Of a DNA stretch of 11,148 nucleotides, positions 4,963-11,148 are shown piece after piece (the stretch's first letter is position 1; the number at the start of each line of letters is the position of its first letter). A program made the position numbers and the translations under genes. The notes beneath the pieces were generated by a model, which saw nothing but the letters and a program-made list of their open reading frames with translations, made no database searches and was not told the DNA's origin. This DNA is from Candidatus Iainarchaeum sp. (GTDB lineage Archaea; Iainarchaeota; Iainarchaeia; Iainarchaeales; JAAZKV01). The stretch is taken from assembly GCA_018651445.1 (NCBI GenBank), contig JABIDZ010000107.1, positions 1 to 11,148 on the forward strand, given 5' to 3'.

Positions 4963-7788
4963 ATGAGTAGAAAAGAAGTTGAAGATTCGATAACCAGTTT
5001 CTGGGTAAAAAACAAAACCTTTGAGCGAAGCGTAGAAGAACGACCAGAAAACAAAGAATATGTTTTCTATGATGGGCCTCCGTTCGCAACCGGTTTGCCA
5101 CACCACGGACACATCTTATCATTAGTAACAAAAGATCTTTTCCCAAGATACTATACAATGAAAGGTTATCGTGTAACACGAAAATGGGGTTGGGATTGCC
5201 ACGGTTTACCAATAGAAAATATTGTTGAAAAAGATTTGAAAATAAAAGTTAAAAAAGAAATTGAAGAAATGGGCGTAGATAAATTTAATGAAACCGCTCG
5301 AACAAAAGTATTACATTTTGCTAGCGAATGGAAAAAAACAGTTGGGCGAATAGGAAAGTGGATTGAATTTGATAATTCTTACAAAACAATGGATCAAACA
5401 TACATGGAAAGTATTTGGAATATTTTCAAAACGCTCTATGACAAAAAACTAATTTACGAAGGAAAAAAAGTTTTGATGTATTGTCCTAGATGTGAAACTC
5501 CGCTAGCAAACTCAGAAATACAAATGGATAATTCTTACAAAGACATTACTGAAAAAACAGCGACAGTTGGTTTCAAAATAAAGGATAGTGAAGAACACTT
5601 ATTAGCTTGGACAACAACTCCGTGGACTTTAATAGGAAATGTTGCAATCGCAATAAATCCAAAACTAGATTATGTTAAAGCAGATGTATTTGGAAAAATA
5701 TTTATTGTAGCAAAAGATCTAGTAGACACAGTGTTCAAAGAATACAAAGTGATAAAAGAAATAAAAGGTAAAGAACTAATCGGATTAGAATACGAACCAT
5801 TATACGAAATGAATACAAACGGAAAAAAAGGTTGGTATGTAATAGATGGTGGAGACGACGTAACTAGCGAAGATGGAACTGGTTTAGTTCACATGGCAAT
5901 TTATGGTGAATTTGATTACATACAAATAAGAAAACACGATTTGCCCGTAATACAACATATTAATCAAAGCGGAAAACTTTGTGCTGGACCAAAGCAATGG
6001 CAAGGAAAATGGTTTAAGGATCTTGATGGTGAAGTGCTAGAAGATTTATACAATAGGGGATTATTAGTAGAAGCAAAAGATTACACACATAGTTATCCTT
6101 TTTGTTATCGGTGTGATACACCATTGATTTACAACGCAGTTGATTCTTGGTTTGTAGATATCGGGAAGATAAAACCAAAACTAATGAAGAAAGCAAAAGA
6201 AATTAATTGGCATCCAAAAAATATGGAAGTTAGATTCAATCATATTCTTGAAACTGCTCCTGATTGGAGTATTTCACGAAACCGATTTTGGGCTACAGCA
6301 ATTCCTGTTTGGCGATGTGAGTGTTGCGAAATCAAAGCAATAGGATCGATAAAAGAATTACAAGACAACGCAACAACAAAAGTGAGTAATGACGTTGATT
6401 TACACAAACACGTTGTTGACAAAATAAAACTTAAATGTAAATGTGGAAAAGAAATGACTCGGATTCCTGAAGTACTTGATTGTTGGTTTGAATCCGGTTC
6501 AATGCCTTACGCAGCAAAACATTTTCCGTTTGAAAACAAGGATTGGTTGAAAGGACATTTCCCGGCAGATTTTATTAGTGAGTACGTTGGACAAGTTCGC
6601 GCTTGGTTCTATTACATGCATGTAATCGGAGTAGCTTTCATGGATAAACCTCCGTTCAAACATTGTGTAGTTAATGGAAATATTTTAGCTGAAGATGGAA
6701 ACAAAATGTCAAAGTCAAAAAAGAATTATACTGATCCAAATAAATTACTTGATGAATTTGGTGCGGATGCATTTAGATTCTATTTGATGGGTTCACAAGT
6801 AATGAATGCACAAGACATGAATTTTTCTGACGACGGACTTCGTGAAGTAAGTCGAAAACTAGTTAATATTCTTTCAAACGTAAAAAGATTCTATGAATTA
6901 TTCGGTAAAGAAAATTCAGAGTTTGACAACGAAGATTCAAAAAACATTCTTGATAAATGGATGGTTAGTAAAACAAATAGATTAGTAAAAGACGCGACAG
7001 AAACCTTGGATGCATATAACACAGTAAAAGTTTGTTCAGACATTTTAGACTTTGTTGATGTTCTTTCAACTTGGTATGTGCGAAGAAGCAGAGCTCGATT
7101 TAGGGCAGAGGGCACAAAAAAAGATGAGGCAATCGGGACACTGGCTTTTGTTCTTGACAGATTATCAAAAGTAATGGCGCCAATAACTCCTTTCATCGCA
7201 GAAGAAGTTTATCATGCATTAAGAGGAACAGCATTTACAAAAGATGTTTCTGTGCACTTAGAAGATTGGCCAACATTTAACAAAAAGAAAATAGATGACA
7301 AACTAGAAGAAGAAATGGTTACTGTTCGTGAAATAGTTAGCAAAGCACTTGATGAGCGAACAAAAGTAAAGATTGCAGTTAAACAACCACTTGCAAAACT
7401 AACTGCAACAACCCCAAAAGAAATTAGAGACGAATTAAAACAACCAATAATGGATGAGTTGAATGTAAAAGAAGTTGTTCTAAACAAAGGCGAAGAACTT
7501 GTTGTAGAACTTGACACAAAAATGACTCCTGAATTAGAACAAGAAGGTGCTGCAAGAGAAATAATGCGAAAAATCAACGACATGCGAAAGAAAGCTGGTT
7601 TAACTTTAAATGATCGGATTGAACTTGCAGTTCAAACTGATTCGGATCTAATAAAACAAGCTATTGAAAAATTTAATTCAGATATTGTTAGTTCGGTTCA
7701 AGCAGATAAATTAGAGTTAGCAAATAACAAGGGAAATGAATTTACAATAAAAGAACAAAAAGTTGTTATTGAACTTGCGAAAAAATAA
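4963..7788 (+). CDS. ileS: Isoleucyl-tRNA synthetase
   Basis: A 941-residue class Ia synthetase that activates isoleucine with ATP and charges tRNA-Ile in the cytosol. The HIGH motif is HHGH at residues 47-50 (in GPPFATGLPHHGH), and KMSKS is at 581-585. The CP1 editing domain is present, with WTTTPWTLIGN near 216 and the HMAIYGEFDY segment whose Asp belongs to the hydrolytic site. ISRNRFWATAIPVW and GQVRAWFYYMHV are typical of IleRS rather than ValRS or LeuRS. Cys pairs at 174/177 and 381/384, and a cluster at 452, 454, 455 with 492/494, look zinc-binding. The anticodon-binding region follows 620. At 941 residues it is shorter than most archaeal IleRS (usually somewhat over 1,000), mainly at the C-terminus. 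The gene follows tRNA-Ile(UAU) on the same strand, so the enzyme must recognise a UAU anticodon. Confidence 0.97.
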   Translation: MSRKEVEDSITSFWVKNKTFERSVEERPENKEYVFYDGPPFATGLPHHGHILSLVTKDLFPRYYTMKGYRVTRKWGWDCHGLPIENIVEKDLKIKVKKEIEEMGVDKFNETARTKVLHFASEWKKTVGRIGKWIEFDNSYKTMDQTYMESIWNIFKTLYDKKLIYEGKKVLMYCPRCETPLANSEIQMDNSYKDITEKTATVGFKIKDSEEHLLAWTTTPWTLIGNVAIAINPKLDYVKADVFGKIFIVAKDLVDTVFKEYKVIKEIKGKELIGLEYEPLYEMNTNGKKGWYVIDGGDDVTSEDGTGLVHMAIYGEFDYIQIRKHDLPVIQHINQSGKLCAGPKQWQGKWFKDLDGEVLEDLYNRGLLVEAKDYTHSYPFCYRCDTPLIYNAVDSWFVDIGKIKPKLMKKAKEINWHPKNMEVRFNHILETAPDWSISRNRFWATAIPVWRCECCEIKAIGSIKELQDNATTKVSNDVDLHKHVVDKIKLKCKCGKEMTRIPEVLDCWFESGSMPYAAKHFPFENKDWLKGHFPADFISEYVGQVRAWFYYMHVIGVAFMDKPPFKHCVVNGNILAEDGNKMSKSKKNYTDPNKLLDEFGADAFRFYLMGSQVMNAQDMNFSDDGLREVSRKLVNILSNVKRFYELFGKENSEFDNEDSKNILDKWMVSKTNRLVKDATETLDAYNTVKVCSDILDFVDVLSTWYVRRSRARFRAEGTKKDEAIGTLAFVLDRLSKVMAPITPFIAEEVYHALRGTAFTKDVSVHLEDWPTFNKKKIDDKLEEEMVTVREIVSKALDERTKVKIAVKQPLAKLTATTPKEIRDELKQPIMDELNVKEVVLNKGEELVVELDTKMTPELEQEGAAREIMRKINDMRKKAGLTLNDRIELAVQTDSDLIKQAIEKFNSDIVSSVQADKLELANNKGNEFTIKEQKVVIELAKK

Positions 7789-7800
7789 TCTTTTTTATTT
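7789..7800 (+). terminator. T-rich terminator after ileS
   Basis: CTTTTTTATTT directly follows the ileS stop (TAA at 7786-7788), a typical archaeal T-tract terminator. It separates ileS from the convergent Sec61-beta gene. Confidence 0.5.
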
Positions 7801-7813
7801 AAAGCTTTTAGAA

Positions 7814-7987
7814 CTAAAATAATGGTGCCAAAACAAGAATGATTGCGATAAAAACAATTGTTGCACCTACAACAAAGTAAGGGCTTAGTTTAGGACTTTT
7901 GCTATCCGCATCAAAGAATCTAGTGATTCCAATTGCACTACTTGGACCGCCACCAGGGGCTGCTTTGTTTTTTGTAAATTTTACCAT
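7814..7987 (-). CDS. secG: Preprotein translocase Sec61-beta subunit (SecG)
   Basis: This 57-residue ORF encodes the small tail-anchored subunit of the SecYEG/Sec61 protein-conducting channel in the cytoplasmic membrane. The short cytosolic N-terminus is basic, then Gly-rich (KAAPGGGPSSAIGI, residues 8-21). The family's hallmark region RFFDADSKSPKLSP (23-36) follows, comparable to the RYYEE...KISP of other archaea. The single membrane helix at about 38-56 (VVGATIVFIAIILVLAPL) runs to the C-terminus. Size and layout match the archaeal Sec61-beta family, which is usually 50-60 residues. The gene converges with ileS (25 bases between stops) and diverges from the membrane-anchored protein at 8070. 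Confidence 0.9.
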   Translation of the reverse strand: MVKFTKNKAAPGGGPSSAIGITRFFDADSKSPKLSPYFVVGATIVFIAIILVLAPLF

Positions 7988-7999
7988 TCAAACCACAAT

Positions 8000-8018
8000 T
8001 TTATATATCTAAATACTC
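8000..8018 (-). promoter_or_regulatory. AT-rich promoter of secG
   Basis: Read on the minus strand, 8000-8018 contains TATTTAGA followed by ATATATAAAA. The TATTTAGA element, centred near 8013, is about 26 nt from the secG ATG at 7987 and predicts a leaderless transcript. Confidence 0.5.
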
Positions 8019-8047
8019 TAACTATTATACAATTAAATTCTCTGGAA

Positions 8048-8056
8048 TATTTAAAA
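8048..8056 (+). promoter_or_regulatory. TATA box upstream of the gene at 8070
   Basis: TATTTAAAA preceded by GGAA is a good TATA/BRE match centred near 8052. Usual spacing predicts initiation near 8078-8079, which is downstream of the first ATG at 8070 and upstream of the in-frame ATGs at 8085 and 8097. Confidence 0.55.
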
Positions 8057-8069
8057 GGATAGTGTTTGG

Positions 8070-8993
8070 ATGGAACTTAACTATATGGATTTAGGAATGA
8101 AGGTTTTAGGTATACTAATCCTTGCAATCGTCTTGTTATTCGTTTTAACTTGGAGCGGAATGGTTTCTTGTGGAGACGTGCCTTATTGGTGCGAAGTATA
8201 CGAATCGGTTCTAGGTTCTCCAAGAGTGCTAATCGTTCATGGTGACGCGGGTCTAGGTGATCCAGATGCATTAAGTGCAATCTTAAGATCTCCAACTGTT
8301 GGTGTGAGCGCAGTTGACATTGCTTCACTTGACATGCTTTCTTTAGGAAACTTAAAACGCTACAAACTAGTTGTCGTTGAAAAAGCAAGGAAAATGAATA
8401 TGGAACAATTACAAATGTTTATGGATTATGTTCAACTCAATGGTGGTAGATTAGTTTGGGTTGGAGACGCGGGAACAGAGAAAGGAGCAAACGAACTAAA
8501 TAACTTAGTTGACGTTAACTCTCTAAAAAAAATGCTTGACAATCCTTGGGCAAGAGCAAAAGAAGAAGAAACTAGTTATTCAATATTAAATTTTGATGAG
8601 TTCTTAGGACTGCGTTACGTTGGAAATTATTGTTCAATGCGAACGTGTACAAACCAAGTTTATGCCGGGACACTCAAAACAGAGTTAACTGGTGATCATC
8701 CATTGATTTATGGTATCGCGCCAGCACTTGAACTAAGAGTTAAAAATGAAAGAGACTTCTCGATTGTACAACAATTTGCAAACGCATCTAATAGCAATAT
8801 AGTTTTGTCTCTCGACCAAGGTTCGGTATTAAATGCAAATGGAAAAACTCTTCCAAGACATTTACCAATGATTGTTACTTCGGGTCTAGGAGAAAGAATC
8901 GCGTATTATTCTTATCCATTAGAATACATGGTACAAGATAATAACTATTCTAGATTTGTTGTGCAAATGTATTATGGTATGCTTGGCAAATAG
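8070..8993 (+). CDS. Membrane-anchored protein with GATase1/ThuA-like extracytoplasmic domain (1)
   Basis: 307 residues from the first ATG. One membrane helix at about 11-29 is followed by a soluble domain. The domain opens with a strand (PRVLIVHGDAG, 51-61), continues with YKLVVVEKARKMNMEQLQMFMDYVQLNGGRLVWVGDAG (98-135), includes DHPLIYGI (209-216) and closes with GERIAYYSYPLEY (274-286). This order resembles class I glutamine amidotransferase-like/ThuA folds, in which a strand, a helix spanning 'GG' and a GxG(V)-type strand recur. No Cys-His-Glu triad is evident, so catalysis is doubtful. Cys 34/41 and 188/193 could form disulfides outside the cell. The neighbour at 9133 has the same layout. 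The true start may be the ATG at 8085 or 8097, given the TATA position. Its role is unknown; a surface or sensor function is inferred. Confidence 0.7.
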   Translation: MELNYMDLGMKVLGILILAIVLLFVLTWSGMVSCGDVPYWCEVYESVLGSPRVLIVHGDAGLGDPDALSAILRSPTVGVSAVDIASLDMLSLGNLKRYKLVVVEKARKMNMEQLQMFMDYVQLNGGRLVWVGDAGTEKGANELNNLVDVNSLKKMLDNPWARAKEEETSYSILNFDEFLGLRYVGNYCSMRTCTNQVYAGTLKTELTGDHPLIYGIAPALELRVKNERDFSIVQQFANASNSNIVLSLDQGSVLNANGKTLPRHLPMIVTSGLGERIAYYSYPLEYMVQDNNYSRFVVQMYYGMLGK

Positions 8994-9038
8994 CGTATTT
9001 GCTTTGCAGTAACCTTTATTAATAATGAAAACATTATT
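8986..9038 (+). other. Two hairpins after the first GATase-like gene
   Basis: GCAAATA 8986-8992 pairs with TATTTGC 8996-9002 across a 3-nt loop, so the TAG stop (8991-8993) is in the stem and loop. A second hairpin is AATAATG 9021-9027 with CATTATT 9032-9038, loop AAAA. Only weak T-runs follow, so these could be 3'-end stabilisers rather than terminators. Confidence 0.4.
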
Positions 9039-9115
9039 CTGTCAATAATTCTGGCCTTTTGAGCTAAGCGAAATAGTTAAAAATACTAGAAGACAGAAAT
9101 ATTAACAGATTAATT

Positions 9116-9126
9116 GAAGGGAGTGA
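9116..9126 (+). promoter_or_regulatory. Shine-Dalgarno site of the gene at 9133
   Basis: GAAGGGAGTGA lies 6 nt before the ATG at 9133 and matches most of the archaeal anti-SD complement. It fixes this start. With the TATA-like AGTTAAAAATA at 9075-9085 it implies a leadered transcript of about 25-30 nt, unlike the leaderless genes further left. Confidence 0.6.
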
Positions 9127-9132
9127 AGAAAA

Positions 9133-9978
9133 ATGTATGATGATGGTGCAGGTGGCGCGCAAGCTCCAGCAGGAGTAGGAATGCCAAAAATTAACCTAGA
9201 AGGGCTTATCCCGTTGATATTATTAGTTGTTATCGGAATAGCGTCTTTAAACTATTTTAACGTAATAGATATACCTTATCTTCCGAGCGGATCAGATCAT
9301 ATGCAAGTATTGTTAATTGGTCAACCGTCGCTAGGAGAAAGGACTGTTCTTGATAGTCTAGATCATACGTTAACTTATAGAATCAGAGATCCAAGATCGT
9401 TTGGTAACGCTGCTTCTGAAGAGTTATCGCAGTATGATATAATTATTCTAGATCAATCAGAATTAGATAAAGGAGTTTCTGTTTCTTTTGGAGAAGCAGT
9501 ACAAACATATGTTCAAAAGGGTGGAAAACTAATAGTAGTTTTAAACTCAGGGATATACCAAAATGTAGGCCTTGGTAATGCAAAAGCAATCGATGCTGTT
9601 GGTTGGAAAGCAAATTTTGATGATTTGGTTCCGGCTGAATGTATTCTAGGACCAGACAACGTTCCAACTTGTAAGGAAGGAAGAGAATTAACTGTTGTTG
9701 GAAGAATAAGAAGAGAAGATTTCGACCACGAAATAATGCAAGGTATCGAAATGACTCCTTCTGCAGATATACCTCCGTATACTTTGACTAAAGTTCTGGA
9801 TATCAGAGCAAGTGAAGGCGCACATAGAATAGCGTATATCCAATCAGAAACAACAGGACAAACTTTCCCAGCAATATTGGAAAAGAAGAGTTTCTTAGCA
9901 GGAAAAGTAATTTACTTTAATTACGATCCTGGGTTCACACCAAACATCTTCACAAGAACAATTAATTATTTGAAGTAG
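9133..9978 (+). CDS. Membrane-anchored protein with GATase1/ThuA-like extracytoplasmic domain (2)
   Basis: The 281-residue product has a short Gly/Ala/Pro-rich cytosolic N-terminus (GAGGAQAPAGVGMP), a membrane helix at about 24-44 and a soluble domain. The domain contains MQVLLIGQPSLG (57-68), YDIIILDQSE (101-110), a helix ending in YVQKGGKLIVVLNSG (126-140), FDHEIMQGI (197-205) and AGKVIYFNYDPGF (256-268). These elements occur in the same order as in the product at 8070; the D-H-x-(L/I)-x-x-G-I motif and the strand after 'GG' are the clearest shared marks. Cys 170 and 180 occupy roughly the place of the Cys pair at 188/193 in the neighbour. No obvious catalytic triad is seen. The two are probably a duplicated pair, perhaps acting together at the cell surface; no specific function can be assigned. 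Confidence 0.72.
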   Translation: MYDDGAGGAQAPAGVGMPKINLEGLIPLILLVVIGIASLNYFNVIDIPYLPSGSDHMQVLLIGQPSLGERTVLDSLDHTLTYRIRDPRSFGNAASEELSQYDIIILDQSELDKGVSVSFGEAVQTYVQKGGKLIVVLNSGIYQNVGLGNAKAIDAVGWKANFDDLVPAECILGPDNVPTCKEGRELTVVGRIRREDFDHEIMQGIEMTPSADIPPYTLTKVLDIRASEGAHRIAYIQSETTGQTFPAILEKKSFLAGKVIYFNYDPGFTPNIFTRTINYLK

Positions 9979-10015
9979 ATGCAAATCTACTTCAACTCCC
10001 TTTTTTTTCTTTTTT
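9970..10015 (+). terminator. Strong hairpin plus T-tract terminator containing the stop codon
   Basis: TTGAAGTAGAT (9970-9980) pairs perfectly with ATCTACTTCAA (9985-9995) across a GCAA tetraloop of the stable GNRA class. It is followed by CTCCC and a run of eight T, then more T. The stop codon TAG (9976-9978) lies inside the stem, so ribosomes reaching the stop would melt it. The form is like a bacterial intrinsic terminator; in archaea the T-tract is the main signal. Confidence 0.75.
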
Positions 10016-10042
10016 AATTTTTTTCTTGTGTAAACAAAGTTC

Positions 10043-10051
10043 AATTTAAAA
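10043..10051 (+). promoter_or_regulatory. TATA box of alba
   Basis: AATTTAAAA centred near 10047 predicts initiation about 10073. The resulting leader of roughly 26 nt contains a strong ribosome binding site, fitting a highly expressed gene. Confidence 0.6.
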
Positions 10052-10084
10052 ATGTTTTATCACTTATTAATCTAGACATTTCTT

Positions 10085-10090
10085 CGGAGG
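10085..10090 (+). promoter_or_regulatory. Shine-Dalgarno site of alba
   Basis: CGGAGG, 8 nt before the ATG at 10099, is the clearest ribosome binding site in the window. Confidence 0.75.
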
Positions 10091-10098
10091 AATCTATT

Positions 10099-10404
10099 AT
10101 GGCTGAAAAAAAAGAAACTAAAACAAAAGAAGCAACTGATGTAAGCAACATGGTTTTCGTTGGAAAAAAAGGTGCGATGGCCTATGTGTTAGCAGTAGTA
10201 ACTCAGTTTGGAGAAGGAGCAAAAGATGTTACATTAAAAGCAAGAGGGAAATCAATTTCTCGCGCAGTTGATGTTGCAGAAATAGTTAGAAACAAACCTG
10301 GAGATGGCACTCTTGAAAGTATTGACATTTCTACTGAAGAAGTTGAAACTGAAGATGGGCGACCACTTAAGATTTCAGCAATCGCAATCAAACTAACTAA
10401 ATAG
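10099..10404 (+). CDS. alba: DNA/RNA-binding protein Alba
   Basis: A 101-residue archaeal chromatin protein that coats DNA and also binds RNA. After a charged, lysine-rich N-terminal extension (residues 1-16) the Alba core starts at NMVFVGKKGAMAYVLAVVTQF (17-37). The family's conserved lysine pair is at 23-24 in the loop that contacts nucleic acid. ARGKSISRAVDVAEIVRN (48-65) is the central helix with its diagnostic sequence. The end, EVETEDGRPLKISAIAIKL, is the usual closing hairpin. The lysine residues are those whose acetylation or methylation modulates binding in studied Alba proteins. Length is normal for the family. It is a single-gene unit with its own TATA box, strong ribosome binding site and downstream hairpin. 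Confidence 0.97.
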   Translation: MAEKKETKTKEATDVSNMVFVGKKGAMAYVLAVVTQFGEGAKDVTLKARGKSISRAVDVAEIVRNKPGDGTLESIDISTEEVETEDGRPLKISAIAIKLTK

Positions 10405-10415
10405 TTTTACTTTTT

Positions 10416-10449
10416 GGGCGTCGCAACGGCGCTCACTCTTTTATTTTTT
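10416..10449 (+). terminator. Hairpin plus T-tract after alba
   Basis: GGGCGTCG (10416-10423) pairs with CGGCGCTC (10427-10434) over eight positions, two of them G-T wobbles, with a CAA loop. The T-rich TTTTATTTTTT follows at 10439-10449. It is GC-rich against its AT-rich surroundings, which supports a terminator role. Confidence 0.6.
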
Positions 10450-10462
10450 CAAACACAAAAAG

Positions 10463-10470
10463 TATTTAAA
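10463..10470 (+). promoter_or_regulatory. TATA box of the RuBisCO gene
   Basis: TATTTAAA is centred about 35 nt before the ATG at 10502, predicting initiation near 10494 and a leader of about 8 nt. A GGTG at 10493-10496 may help ribosome binding if included. Confidence 0.55.
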
Positions 10471-10501
10471 CAACAAAAGCGCTATTTGATTTGGTGTTTA
10501 A

Positions 10502-11148
10502 ATGGTAAGTAAAAGAGTACAAGAATACAAAGGTTATATCGATAGAAACTATGAACCTGACAAAAACGATTTGGTTTGTGAGTTCTTTATGGAACCTGCA
10601 AGAGGAATTTCTTTTGAGAGTGCAGCACAAAGAGCAACTAGTGAATCGAGTGTAGGAACTTGGACTGATATTGGAACGATGTCGCCAGCGTTATTTAACC
10701 GAGTTGCTCCAAAAATTTATTCTCTCAACCCAAAAACAGGGATATACAAAGTAGCTTATCCAAAAGAACTTTTTGAAGAACATAATATTGCTCAAATAAT
10801 GAGTGCAGTAGCAGGAAATTTATTTGGAATGAGTGATGTAAAAAACATTAAATTAATGGATATCAATTTTCCAGATTCTTTTATTAGACATTACTCCGGG
10901 CCAATGTATGGTATAAACGGGGTAAGAAAATTAATGAAAATAAAACATCGTCCGTTTGTAGGAACGATAGTTAAACCAAAAGTTGGTTTAAACGAAGCAC
11001 AACACGCAAAAGTAGCGTATGATTCTTGGTTAGGTGGTTGTGACTTTGTAAAAGATGATGAGAATTTAACTTCTCAACCATTTAATAATTTTGATAAAAG
11101 AGTTAAACTAACTCTAAAAGCACGTGATAAAGCAGAAAAAGAAACTGG
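10502..11148 (+). CDS. rbcL: Form III ribulose-1,5-bisphosphate carboxylase large chain (5' part)
   Basis: The first 215 codons of a RuBisCO large subunit; the frame stays open to the window edge. Residues 1-130 form the N-terminal domain, with E48, T53 and W54 in ESSVGTWT (family T65/W66 region) and N106 in GNLFGM (N123). The barrel begins near 150. GTIVKPK (154-160) carries the catalytic lysine K158 (K175 of plant enzymes), and GGCDFVKDDE (178-187) carries the carbamylated K184 with metal ligands D186 and E187. GTWT and the FFMEPARGIS start resemble archaeal form III rather than form II. Form III enzymes usually work in AMP/nucleoside salvage, turning ribulose-1,5-bisphosphate and CO2 into 3-phosphoglycerate. 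Partner enzymes (AMP phosphorylase, ribose-1,5-bisphosphate isomerase) are not in the window. The C-terminal active-site loop 6 is not visible. Confidence 0.95.
   Translation, partial: MVSKRVQEYKGYIDRNYEPDKNDLVCEFFMEPARGISFESAAQRATSESSVGTWTDIGTMSPALFNRVAPKIYSLNPKTGIYKVAYPKELFEEHNIAQIMSAVAGNLFGMSDVKNIKLMDINFPDSFIRHYSGPMYGINGVRKLMKIKHRPFVGTIVKPKVGLNEAQHAKVAYDSWLGGCDFVKDDENLTSQPFNNFDKRVKLTLKARDKAEKET

Noticed and set aside
7212..7583. Long minus-strand ORF inside ileS (123 codons)
   Set aside because: It lies wholly inside a certain gene, and its Ser/Phe-rich composition is the expected antisense image of Lys/Glu-rich coding sequence.
1..11148. CRISPR array, insertion sequence, transposase, phage gene or toxin-antitoxin pair
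   Set aside because: No regularly spaced direct repeats, terminal inverted repeats with target duplications, or recognisable mobile or defence proteins were seen.

Overview
The window is archaeal: it carries the C-terminus of a thermosome subunit, an Alba chromatin protein, the short archaeal Sec61-beta (SecG), an archaeal-type isoleucyl-tRNA synthetase and the start of a form III RuBisCO. TATA-like elements sit about 27 nt from start codons, which implies leaderless or short-leader transcripts. The DNA is AT-rich, genes are compact and several proteins are shorter than usual. Form III RuBisCO together with apparent tRNA-Ile(UAU) usage fits a reduced DPANN-type archaeon (Pacearchaeota/Woesearchaeota-like). 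That placement is inference.

Layout. 1-224 is the thermosome 3' end. 364-2847 holds two diverged paralogues of an unrecognised basic protein family, both on the minus strand. They alternate with a plus-strand five-helix membrane protein and a P-loop kinase. Each paralogue shares a head-to-head promoter with its plus-strand neighbour, and the two promoters are nearly identical (29 of 32 bases). 2905-4493 encodes a TM-helix (MscS-related) membrane protein and a D-2-hydroxyacid dehydrogenase. 4494-4962 has no protein gene: it contains a GC-richer structured leader, a tRNA-Ile with anticodon UAU and four back-to-back hairpins leading into ileS (4963-7788). 7814-7987 (minus) is a 57-residue Sec61-beta. 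8070-9978 encodes two membrane-anchored proteins with related, apparently extracytoplasmic, GATase1/ThuA-like domains. 10099-10404 is alba and 10502 to the window end is a form III RuBisCO.

How the genes relate. Most are single-gene units with their own promoters. Two groupings look functional: the tRNA that reads AUA lies beside the synthetase that charges it, and the two anchored GATase-like proteins are tandem relatives beside a translocon subunit. The most interesting points are the tRNA-Ile(UAU)/ileS pairing with its hairpin leader and the duplicated symmetric promoter of the unknown paralogues. Several 3' ends carry perfect hairpins followed by T-runs, and in two cases the stop codon lies in or at the stem.
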